A stretch of DNA of 26,680 nucleotides, from contig URNI01000015.1 of NCBI GenBank assembly GCA_900549135.1, forward strand, positions 1 through 26,680, in the 5' to 3' direction. A program made the position numbers and the translations under genes. Source of the DNA: an uncultured Collinsella sp. (lineage in GTDB: Bacteria; Actinomycetota; Coriobacteriia; Coriobacteriales; Coriobacteriaceae). The notes beneath the pieces are model-generated. The model had not been told where the DNA came from and searched no databases. It worked only from the letters and a program-made list of their open reading frames with translations. Numbering within the stretch: position 1 is the stretch's first letter; each line of letters starts with the position of its first letter. This document shows, piece after piece, positions 14,890 to 21,326 of this stretch.

Positions 14890-15939
14890 ATGCCAAACGA
14901 GAACAGCTACGAAGTCGCGCTGCAAAAGAGCAACGCCATTCGCGAGGGCTTGGCCAATACGCCCGAGAAGTTCACCATGCTCACCGGTGATCGCCCCACC
15001 GGCCGTCTGCACCTGGGCCACTACTTTGGCACCCTCAAGGGCCGCGTTGAGCTGCAGAACATGGGCGCCAAGACCAACGTGCTCATCGCCGACTACCAGG
15101 TCATCACCGACCGCGACACGACCGAGCACATCCAGGACAACGTGTACAACATGGTCATGGACTACCTTGCCTGCGGTATCGACCCCAACAAGACCATGAT
15201 CTACGCGCACTCCGCCGTGCCCGCCGCCAACCAGCTCATGCTGCCGTTCCTGTCGCTGGTGTCCGAGGCCGAGCTGGCGCGCAACCCCACGGTCAAGGCC
15301 GAAATGGAGGCCTCGGGCCACGAGCTCACCGGCCTTCTGCTCACCTACCCGGTGCACCAGGCCTGCGACATCCTGTTCTGCAAGGGCAACGTGGTGCCCG
15401 TCGGTCGCGACCAGCTACCGCACATCGAGCTTACCCGCACCATCGCCCGCCGCTTTAACAACCGCTACGGCAAGGTGTTCCCCGAGGTCGATGCGCTGCT
15501 GTCCGAGACCCCGCTGCTGCCGGGCCTGGACGGTCGCAAGATGAGCAAGAGCTATGGCAACGCCATCAATATTTCGATGACCGCCGAGGAGACGGCCAAA
15601 CGCATCAAGAAGAGCCAGACCGACTCCGAGCGCATGATCACATTCGATCCCGAGAACCGCCCCGGCGTGTCTGGCCTGCTTTCGACAGCCGCCATCTGCA
15701 CCGGTCGCTCCGAGGTCGAGATTGCCGAGGAGATTGGCATGGGCGGCTCCGGCCAGCTCAAGAAGTACGTGACCGAGGCCGTCAACGAGTACTTCGCACC
15801 GATCCGCGAGCGTCGCCAGCGCTACGAGAACGATCTGGACTATGTGAAAGACGTGCTGCACGAGGGCAACCGTCGCGCCAACGAGATCGCCGAGCAGACC
15901 CTGGCCGAGGTTCGGGACGCCATGGGCATGGTGTACTAG
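14890..15939 (+). CDS. trpS: Tryptophanyl-tRNA synthetase
   Basis: A 349-residue class Ic synthetase that charges tRNA-Trp with tryptophan. The ATP-binding HIGH motif appears as HLGH at residues 41-44 in TGRLHLGHYFGTL, and KMSKS is at 217-221 in GRKMSKSYGNAI. Other family parts are DYQVITDRD, LLTYPVHQACDIL, VPVGRDQLPHIELTR and the C-terminal helices. Length is normal. AGGAG lies 5 nt before the ATG. A 159-bp gap with no terminator separates it from the WecA-like gene, so partial co-transcription is possible. It ends with an intrinsic terminator at 15975. No T-box is seen upstream. Confidence 0.96.
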   Translation: MPNENSYEVALQKSNAIREGLANTPEKFTMLTGDRPTGRLHLGHYFGTLKGRVELQNMGAKTNVLIADYQVITDRDTTEHIQDNVYNMVMDYLACGIDPNKTMIYAHSAVPAANQLMLPFLSLVSEAELARNPTVKAEMEASGHELTGLLLTYPVHQACDILFCKGNVVPVGRDQLPHIELTRTIARRFNNRYGKVFPEVDALLSETPLLPGLDGRKMSKSYGNAINISMTAEETAKRIKKSQTDSERMITFDPENRPGVSGLLSTAAICTGRSEVEIAEEIGMGGSGQLKKYVTEAVNEYFAPIRERRQRYENDLDYVKDVLHEGNRRANEIAEQTLAEVRDAMGMVY

Positions 15940-15974
15940 ACCGATTTGCTGGCTTGAGCTTTCGATTGCTTTTG

Positions 15975-16001
15975 GGCGGGCGCTACGGCGTCCGCCTTTT
16001 T
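15975..16001 (+). terminator. Intrinsic terminator of trpS
   Basis: GGCGG-g-CGC, loop tacg, GCG-t-CCGCC, then TTTTT; 36 nt past the stop codon. Confidence 0.9.
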
Positions 16002-16047
16002 GGTGCCGGACCGGTTCGGCTCTGTCTATCGCACTCCTCCGACAAAC

Positions 16048-16091
16048 GGGAACGGGCCCGCCGGCAGTCAGTTGCCGGCGGGCCCGTTCCC
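16048..16091. repeat. 19-bp perfect GC-rich hairpin without a T-tract
   Basis: GGGAACGGGCCCGCCGGCA (16048-16066) pairs perfectly with 16073-16091 around the 6-nt loop GTCAGT. No T-run follows on either strand, so it is not an ordinary intrinsic terminator. The opening GGGAAC recalls the GGGAC repeats of this window. Confidence 0.7.
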
Positions 16092-16276
16092 GAAGTACAC
16101 CGTTGAATCGCACAGAGGGGAGGAATGCGAATCAAACTCAACAGGGCAGGCTTTTTCATCGCCTATTGCCTGCTCCGTTGTTGAATACAACATAGTTCAC
16201 CGTGGTTTACTTTGCAGCATCAATATTCGCCGCCATAGCTTCTCCATAAGTTAGCCCCGGTAAACCTGCAACAGAA
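16092..16276. other. Intergenic stretch with no recognised gene
   Basis: Between the GC hairpin and the family D repeat. It has only weak inverted repeats (GGTTTAC at 16204, GTAAACC at 16260). No promoter or gene can be supported here. Confidence 0.4.
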
Positions 16277-16313
16277 AACCACCACAAAGGGGACAGGCAC
16301 CTTTGTGGTGGTT
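16277..16313. repeat. GGGAC-type hairpin, family D, copy 1
   Basis: AACCACCACAAAGG and CCTTTGTGGTGGTT form a perfect 14-bp stem around the loop GGACAGGCA. The same hairpin is at 18322-18356 and, reversed, at 19280-19311. No T-tract. Confidence 0.85.
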
Positions 16314-16331
16314 CTGGCCACGGCAGAGCTG

Positions 16332-16652
16332 TTAGAGTCCGGCAGGCCAACGACAGACGGCCAGGTCGACGTGCATGTCGTCCTTAAACGCCACACCCTC
16401 CCCTAGCAAAAGCTCACGTTGAGCATCGGGACCGCCAAAAGCAAAACCCTCGCATATGCGCCCGTCGGCAAACACCACGCGGTGACAGGGAATCTCGCCG
16501 GGGCGCGGATTGCTATGCAGGGCATACCCCACATACCGCGCACTTCGTGGTCGACCGGCAAGCAGCGCCACCTGACCATACGTGGCGACCATCCCCTCGG
16601 GGATCTGCTCGACCACCTCGTACACCCGTTCAAAAAAGCCCTCAGACGCCAT
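16332..16652 (-). CDS. MGMT-type DNA-binding/alkyltransferase domain protein
   Basis: A 106-residue protein consisting only of the C-terminal domain of O6-alkylguanine-DNA alkyltransferases. It starts FFERVYEVVEQIPEGMVATYGQVA (helix-turn-helix), then GRPRSARYVGYALHSNP, and has the active-site IPCHRVV with Cys56 intact. Related alkyltransferase-like proteins have Trp in place of this Cys and only flag lesions; here the Cys is kept, so direct dealkylation is possible. The usual N-terminal MGMT domain is absent. Start 16652 has GGGAG 8 nt upstream. The frame stays open upstream through the repeat at 16687, but that part is not coding. Confidence 0.88.
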   Translation of the reverse strand: MASEGFFERVYEVVEQIPEGMVATYGQVALLAGRPRSARYVGYALHSNPRPGEIPCHRVVFADGRICEGFAFGGPDAQRELLLGEGVAFKDDMHVDLAVCRWPAGL

Positions 16653-16686
16653 TGCTCGCTCCCTTCTCCGCATTAACAGCATAAAG

Positions 16687-16776
16687 AAATGATCCCTTGG
16701 GGACGGAGGAAAACGGATCATTCGCGGCCTCCGTGCGATCGATGATCCGTTTTCCTCCGTCCCCAAGGGATCATTT
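16687..16776. repeat. Complete family E element: 35-bp perfect inverted repeat (REPIN-like)
   Basis: Left arm 16687-16721 and right arm 16742-16776 are exact reverse complements over 35 bp, with a 20-nt spacer. Each arm is itself a hairpin unit, ATGATCC...GGATCAT, around CTTGGGGACGGAGGAAAAC. Single or decayed units occur at 1811-1838 and 9699-9737. Confidence 0.9.
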
Positions 16777-16789
16777 GTTGGCAGGACGG

Positions 16790-17644
16790 TTAGTTAGCGG
16801 GCTGGAAGAAGGCTACGGCTACGGCGCCGGGGCCTACGTGGGTGCCGATGGTGGCGCCGATGGTGTGAACGGGCAGTTCGCCCTCGGCATGGCCAGCCCA
16901 CAGTGCCGCGCTGTCCTCGATATACTTCTTGAGCACCGCATCCGAAAGGCCCGTATAGCCGAGCGCCAGCGGCATGGAAAAGTCGATGCCGCCCGCCTTT
17001 TCGACCTTTTGGTTCAGCAGGTTACGACCGTTCTTGGAACCGCGCGCCTTGCCCAGCTGCACGATCAGGCCGTCCTCGACAGCCACCACGGGCTTTACGT
17101 TGAGCAGCGTGCCCACGGCGCCGGCCGCAGCAGACAGACGACCGCCGCGCACCAGGTACTCCAGCGTCTCGAGCAAACCGATAACCACCACGCGGTCGCG
17201 CACGGCCTCGACCGCCGCCGCGATCTGAGCCGCGCTACGGCCCTCGTCCACCAAGCGCAGCGCATACTCGACCAGGACGCGCTCGCCCAGGGTGACGTTG
17301 TTGCTGTCTACCACGAACACGTCGCCGCCCGGCGCCTCGGCAAGTGCGGTACGGGCACTCTGATTGGTGCCCGAAAGCTTAGCGCCCACGGTAATAATCA
17401 CAGCCTCATCGCCGGCTTTACGAACCTCGGCGATAGCCTGCGAAAACGCGTACGGGTTGACCTGGCCGGTCTTGGGCAGCTCATCGCGCTCCACGAGCAT
17501 CTCGTAAAAGCGCTGATGATCGATGTCGACGCCATCCATGTACACATCGGTGCCAAAGGTGACGGACAGCGGCAAAACAGCCAGCGCCGGGTGCTCTGCC
17601 GGAGACATATCGCTTGCGGAATCGGTAATAATGCGGACGGACAT
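16790..17644 (-). CDS. DegV family fatty-acid-binding protein
   Basis: A 284-residue protein opening with MSVRIITDSASDMS, the DegV signature (ITDS.SD). Further family stretches are VLPLSVTFGTDVYMDGVDI, ELPKTGQVNPYAF, ITVGAKLSGTNQSA, VVDSNNVTLGERVLVEYAL, YLVRGGRLSAAAGAVGTLLNVKPV and the C-terminal IGATIGTHVGPGAVAVAF. DegV (FakB-like) proteins bind a fatty acid and present it to a FakA kinase for phospholipid synthesis. No fakA gene is in the window, so the lipid partner is unknown. The start at 17644 has AAAGG upstream. It lies 120 bp downstream of a MarR gene on the same strand. Confidence 0.93.
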   Translation of the reverse strand: MSVRIITDSASDMSPAEHPALAVLPLSVTFGTDVYMDGVDIDHQRFYEMLVERDELPKTGQVNPYAFSQAIAEVRKAGDEAVIITVGAKLSGTNQSARTALAEAPGGDVFVVDSNNVTLGERVLVEYALRLVDEGRSAAQIAAAVEAVRDRVVVIGLLETLEYLVRGGRLSAAAGAVGTLLNVKPVVAVEDGLIVQLGKARGSKNGRNLLNQKVEKAGGIDFSMPLALGYTGLSDAVLKKYIEDSAALWAGHAEGELPVHTIGATIGTHVGPGAVAVAFFQPAN

Positions 17645-17764
17645 AACGAATCCTTTCTTGCGCGGACCTCGCGCAGGGAATTTTGACAACAACGCCCCGG
17701 CACGGTATACGCGCTTAAAACGGGACGATGCAGTTGTTAATGGGTAGCAAATGCCTTGGCGGCC

Positions 17765-18214
17765 CTACAGCTCGCGCAGGGTGTCGAGAATCGTGCGCAG
17801 CGATGCATACATCTGCTCGCGCTGCTCCACACCCATGGCCTTACCGGTGGCGTCGAGCACCTCGCCAATAATGCGATCGGCCTCGTTCATGCTCTCGCCG
17901 CCTAACGTGGTCAGACGAACCGGAGCGCGATACTTAACGGCGGCATCGGCCGAATCGTCGACCTCGACGTAGCCGCCCTCCTCCAGATGAGCCAGCGTGC
18001 GCGAGACGGCAGCGCGGGTCACGCCTGCCATGCGAGCCAGGTCAGCACCAGTCAGGCCGTCCTTGCTGCGCTCAAGATAGTACAGGCACATAACGTCGGA
18101 GCCCTTAAGACCCAGCCTTGCGCCCTCGGATGTCTTAATGCGCTGGATCTCCTTGTAGAGTCCGCTGATCAGTCCGACAAAGTCCTCGAAACGTGTCTCG
18201 TCGCTCTGCTGCAT
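17765..18214 (-). CDS. MarR family transcriptional regulator
   Basis: A 149-residue winged-helix protein. The DNA-binding part (about 45-100) reads DVMCLYYLERSKDGLTGADLARMAGVTRAAVSRTLAHLEEGGYVEV, with a wing DDSADAAVKYRAPVRLTTLG. Flanking helices would form the dimer. Start 18214 (ATG) is preferred because GGCGG/AAAGG lies at proper distance; the TTG at 18223 is too close to it. It is upstream of the degV gene on the same strand, so it may control that gene, itself, or lipid-related genes elsewhere. The ligand is unknown. Confidence 0.87.
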   Translation of the reverse strand: MQQSDETRFEDFVGLISGLYKEIQRIKTSEGARLGLKGSDVMCLYYLERSKDGLTGADLARMAGVTRAAVSRTLAHLEEGGYVEVDDSADAAVKYRAPVRLTTLGGESMNEADRIIGEVLDATGKAMGVEQREQMYASLRTILDTLREL

Positions 18215-18321
18215 GTGAGACAACCGCCTTTCGCTTGCATGATGCTAACGGGTAAACATCTTAGCCGCATGTCCGAACCCCCATACCCAAATATCCCAAT
18301 TGTTAACCCATCAACATAAAA

Positions 18322-18356
18322 ACCACCACAAAGGGGACAGGCACCTTTGTGGTGGT
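18322..18356. repeat. GGGAC-type hairpin, family D, copy 2
   Basis: ACCACCACAAAGG, loop GGACAGGCA, CCTTTGTGGTGGT; a 13-bp perfect stem identical to copy 1. It lies between two genes that run in the same direction. Confidence 0.85.
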
Positions 18357-18384
18357 CTGGGGCATCAATAGGTTCTAGGCGCCG

Positions 18385-19104
18385 CTACAGTTCCACGCAG
18401 GGATTGTCGCGGGTCACAAGCGTCTTAACGACAACCGTCGCTCCCAGATAGCGCTCGAGCAACTCAGCGAGGCGATCGATTGCAGTCTGGCAATCCCCCA
18501 TCCGCTCGGGTTCCACGCACTCAATCGCCAGGAACGCATCGGCCGAATCGTCGGACAGGGCCGTTCGAACGCCGTCACGCCAGTTCCAGCAGCGACACAC
18601 GGCGCCTGCATCGTCGATATAGGCGAGCTCGCCGGGCAGCGTCGGGTCATCTGCCTCCTCGCCAAGCGGCAAGAACGCATCGCCACCGTCGGTCACCTTC
18701 AAGCGAAGGTCTCCCTCGATCGCATGCAAATCCTCGCCTCCCACGGGCAGCGCGTAGGTCAGCGACACCGTGTTGTAGATGTCCACCGCGGGCGTAATGT
18801 GGCCCACCGGCTTGCCCTTGAGCACGCGCTTGAGCAAGTTCTCGATCGAACAACGAGCGCCCTTTTTAGTCTTGAACAGCCGGTACGCGTCACGCCATGC
18901 CTTGACCGGCGCGTTCTCGCTGATGGTATCGCTGGTCAGGTGGCGCTCCGCATCGATGTTGGCGCGGTCAAGCAGCGCGGCGATCGCATCCACGTCCTCC
19001 TGGGGAATCTGAGCCGCGGGCTTCATGCCCTTTACGACCACGACGCCGACCGCCGCTTGTGGAAACAGCTCCCAAAACGAATTCTCGGCAACAAAGCCCT
19101 TCAT
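18385..19104 (-). CDS. B3/4 domain protein (solo PheRS-beta editing-domain homologue)
   Basis: A 239-residue protein resembling the B3/B4 domain of the phenylalanyl-tRNA synthetase beta chain. Recognisable stretches are WRDAYRLFKTKKGARCSIENLLKRVLKG, HITPAVDIYNTVSLTYALPVGGEDLHAIEGDLRL and DDAGAVCRCWNWRDGVRTAL. In the synthetase this fold edits mischarged tRNA; free-standing versions are widespread and their job is mostly untested, with trans-editing or amino-acid sensing possible. Start 19104 has AGGGAG 5 nt upstream. The gene has its own promoter and a long leader that contains a terminator hairpin, so attenuation is likely. Confidence 0.82.
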   Translation of the reverse strand: MKGFVAENSFWELFPQAAVGVVVVKGMKPAAQIPQEDVDAIAALLDRANIDAERHLTSDTISENAPVKAWRDAYRLFKTKKGARCSIENLLKRVLKGKPVGHITPAVDIYNTVSLTYALPVGGEDLHAIEGDLRLKVTDGGDAFLPLGEEADDPTLPGELAYIDDAGAVCRCWNWRDGVRTALSDDSADAFLAIECVEPERMGDCQTAIDRLAELLERYLGATVVVKTLVTRDNPCVEL

Positions 19105-19148
19105 ACGCTCTCCCTTCATTGTGCACGCCCGAGCGAGGGCGTCTAAAC

Positions 19149-19207
19149 AAAAAGCGCTCTCACAACGGCCACCTTCAAAGTCCTACGGTGCCGTCACAAG
19201 AGCGCTT
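19149..19207 (-). terminator. Leader terminator/attenuator upstream of the B3/4 gene
   Basis: On the minus strand AAGCGCTCT (19207-19199) pairs with AGAGCGCTT (19160-19152), enclosing ACGG-CACC/GGTG-g-CCGT and a 13-nt loop, followed by TTTTTG. It lies about 45 nt before the B3/4 start codon and downstream of the promoter at 19249-19277. It could end read-through from pck, regulate the B3/4 gene, or both. A smaller hairpin, GTCCCC/GGGGAC (19213-19234), comes just before it in the leader. Confidence 0.75.
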
Positions 19208-19248
19208 ACGCTGTCCCCATCCGGAGAAGGGGACGATATGTCAGGCGT

Positions 19249-19277
19249 ATTGTAACCCGAGTCATCCACGCGAGCAA
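19249..19277 (-). promoter_or_regulatory. Promoter of the B3/4 gene
   Basis: On the minus strand TTGCTC (19277-19272), 17-nt spacer, TACAAT (19254-19249). The predicted start at about 19242 gives a leader of about 138 nt containing two hairpins. Confidence 0.65.
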
Positions 19278-19279
19278 AA

Positions 19280-19311
19280 CCACCACAAAGGTGCCTGTCC
19301 CTTTGTGGTGG
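19280..19311. repeat. GGGAC-type hairpin, family D, copy 3 (reverse orientation)
   Basis: CCACCACAAAGG and CCTTTGTGGTGG, with the loop reading GACAGGCA on the minus strand. It lies 20 nt past the pck stop codon. Confidence 0.85.
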
Positions 19312-19330
19312 ATATGGACTCACGGCGAAG

Positions 19331-21001
19331 CTAGTGGCGAAGTCCCAGCAGCCCGCGGACGCGATGACGGGCGTCGGCGGGCACCTGAGCGTGCGGGCCG
19401 GCGGCCTTGACGGACTCGGGCAGGTGCGAGTACTTCTTCTCGAAGTTCTCCTCAAACATCACCGCCAGGTTGTGCGCTGCCTCATCGTAGCGAGCGGTGC
19501 TCTGCCAGTACTGGCGCGGCACCAGAATGCCGTCGGGCACACCGTGGCACGTGGTGGGAATGTCGACGTTAAAGATGTCGTCGTGCACGAACTCGCTGTC
19601 CTCGATGGTACCGTCGAGGGCGCGGGCCACCAGGGAGCGCGTGTAGGCGAGCTCGATGCGATGACCCACGCCATAACCGCCGCCAATCCATCCGGTATTG
19701 ACCAGATAGACGCGGGTGCGACCGTCGGCGATACGCTCGCCGAGCATCTTAGCGTAGACCATGGGGTCGAGCGGCATAAACGGCTCGCCAAACAGCGAGG
19801 AGAACGTGGGCGTAGGCTCGGTGACGCCGACCTCAGTGCCGGGGATCTTGGCGGTGAAGCCCGTCACAAAGTGATACATGGCGGCGTCGGCCGTCAGGCG
19901 CGAGATGGGCGGCAGCACGCCAAAGGCATCGCAGGTCAAAAACAGCACGACGCTCGGGATGGTGCCCATGCCCTTGGTCCACGCGTTGGGGATATGCTCG
20001 ACGGGATAGGCCACGCGCGTGTTGTGCGTGATCGAAATATCATCGTAATTGGGCCTGCGGCCCTCGTCGAGCACCACGTTTTCGCAGATGGCGCCAAAGC
20101 GAACGGCATTGAAAATCTCGGGCTCGTGGAACGCATCCAAGCCCTCGCACTTGGCGTAGCAGCCGCCCTCGATGTTGAAGATGCCCATGTCGGACCAGCC
20201 GTGCTCGTCATCGCCAATCAGCAGGCGCGTGGGGTTGGCCGAAAGCGTGGTCTTGCCGGTGCCCGACAAGCCAAAGAACACCGCGGTCTCGTGCGTGACG
20301 GGATCCATGCTGGCCGAGCAATGCATGGGCAGCACGTCGTCCTCGACGGGCAGCAGGTAATTCATGACGCTGAAGATGGACTTTTTGATCTCGCCGGAGT
20401 AGCCGGTGCCCGCGACCAAAATCACGCGCTCCTGGAAGTTGATGACCACGGCGGCGCTGGAGTTGAGGCCCTTGATGGCGGGATCGCACTGGTAGCCGGG
20501 AGCGGCGAGCACGCAGAAGTCCGGCTCGCCGGTGCGCGCGATTTCACGAGCGAGCGGGCGGGCGAGCATCTGCTTAATGAAGAGCGCTTGGCTGGCACGC
20601 TCGCAGGCGACGAGCAGACGGCGCGTGTGGTTGCGGTCGGCGCCGGCCATGCCACGGGTGACGAACACATCGCGCTCGTTGAGATAGTCGACGATGCCGG
20701 CCTTGATGGTCTCGTAGCTCTCAATCGAAAGCGGTCGGTTGACGGCGCCCCAGGCGATCTTGTCGTGGACATCGGGGGTGTCAACGATAAAGCGATCGTT
20801 GGGAGAACGACCAGTGCGCTCCCCCGTCTCGATTACCAGCGCGCCGTTGGATGCCATGCGGCCTTCTTCGCGGCGGATGGCGTGCTCGACAAGCTCCGCG
20901 GCGGGTAGGTCAACCAGCAGGCGAGGCTGGTTCTCGGCCGGGTCTTCGACCAGCGTAATGCCAAAGTTGGACAGAACTTCTGCAGGGGTAACACCAGGCA
21001 T
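19331..21001 (-). CDS. pckA: Phosphoenolpyruvate carboxykinase (ATP)
   Basis: A 556-residue enzyme interconverting oxaloacetate + ATP and phosphoenolpyruvate + CO2 + ADP; in anaerobes it may run toward oxaloacetate. The kinase-1a P-loop GLSGTGKT is at residues 244-251. The family signatures YSGEIKKSIFSVMNY, LPMHCSASM, LIGDDEHGWSD and NIEGGCYAKC are all present, as are TGFTAKIPGTE, NTGWIGGGYG and the R/K residues around RTGRSPNDRFIV. Length is usual for the ATP-dependent form. AGGAGG lies 5 nt before the ATG at 21001; the longer upstream frame is not supported. A 16-bp palindrome upstream is a candidate operator. Confidence 0.96.
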   Translation of the reverse strand: MPGVTPAEVLSNFGITLVEDPAENQPRLLVDLPAAELVEHAIRREEGRMASNGALVIETGERTGRSPNDRFIVDTPDVHDKIAWGAVNRPLSIESYETIKAGIVDYLNERDVFVTRGMAGADRNHTRRLLVACERASQALFIKQMLARPLAREIARTGEPDFCVLAAPGYQCDPAIKGLNSSAAVVINFQERVILVAGTGYSGEIKKSIFSVMNYLLPVEDDVLPMHCSASMDPVTHETAVFFGLSGTGKTTLSANPTRLLIGDDEHGWSDMGIFNIEGGCYAKCEGLDAFHEPEIFNAVRFGAICENVVLDEGRRPNYDDISITHNTRVAYPVEHIPNAWTKGMGTIPSVVLFLTCDAFGVLPPISRLTADAAMYHFVTGFTAKIPGTEVGVTEPTPTFSSLFGEPFMPLDPMVYAKMLGERIADGRTRVYLVNTGWIGGGYGVGHRIELAYTRSLVARALDGTIEDSEFVHDDIFNVDIPTTCHGVPDGILVPRQYWQSTARYDEAAHNLAVMFEENFEKKYSHLPESVKAAGPHAQVPADARHRVRGLLGLRH

Positions 21002-21075
21002 GGGGCCTCCTTTAAAAACGCGACACGTAGACGCGGCGCGCACTTTACTCACGTAAAGCCCGTTGTACCCGATAT

Positions 21076-21091
21076 GCAAAAACGTTTTTGC
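21076..21091. promoter_or_regulatory. Perfect 16-bp palindrome upstream of pckA, LacI-family operator-like
   Basis: GCAAAAACGTTTTTGC, a gap-free palindrome with central CG, about 75 nt before the pckA start codon. Operators of LacI/CcpA-type repressors share this form (AAACGTTT core). The regulator is not in the window. Confidence 0.5.
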
Positions 21092-21140
21092 GGCAACGAC
21101 GAAGCGCCCGCCCAACGGTCAAAAATCGCACGCAAGCGGC

Positions 21141-21228
21141 CTAGTCATTGGGGACGTTCTTAAACGACTAGCCGTTGGAAACACTCTTGAACAGGCAACA
21201 ACCAAGGAACGTCCCTAAGTGACGACTA
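21141..21228. repeat. GGGAC-type repeat, family C, copy 2 (inverted pair)
   Basis: CTAGTCATTGGGGACGTTCT and, about 60 nt on, the inverted counterpart AAGGAACGTCCCTAAGTGAC with GACT at the end. CTAGTC/GACTAG form an inner hairpin at 21141-21171. Related to 1512-1566. Confidence 0.7.
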
Positions 21229-21250
21229 CTGAATGGCGCCACCGAAAATA

Positions 21251-21297
21251 TTGAACAACCTGTTCAAAAACACGAATGAACACCACCGCGTCTATAC
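21251..21297 (+). promoter_or_regulatory. Candidate flippase promoter region with upstream inverted repeat
   Basis: TTGAACA-ACC-TGTTCAA (21251-21267) is a perfect 7-bp inverted repeat, and TATACT (21292-21297) is a good -10; no clear -35 is seen at normal spacing. The repeat sits at about -37 to -53, where an activator could bind. A GAAC-N5-GTTC spacing makes it different from the LexA box (N4). Confidence 0.4.
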
Positions 21298-21326
21298 TAG
21301 AGCGCAGCAATAGAAAGGACTCCGCT

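Larger units (their letters stand above)
21002..21326. other. Divergent intergenic region between pckA and the flippase gene
   Basis: No gene. It contains the pckA leader, the palindrome at 21076-21091, a family C repeat, an inverted repeat at 21251-21267 and the TATACT -10 of the flippase gene. Confidence 0.6.

Noticed and set aside
19149..19241. T-box riboswitch in the B3/4 leader
   Set aside because: AAGGTGGCC resembles part of the T-box, but TGGNACC is absent and the leader is too short for Stem I.
16277..19311. Family D hairpins as transcription terminators
   Set aside because: Strong stems, but no T-tract on either side in any of three copies. Called repeats instead.
19334..20908. 524-codon plus-strand open frame opposite pckA
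   Set aside because: Shadow of pckA, whose P-loop and other motifs are intact on the minus strand.
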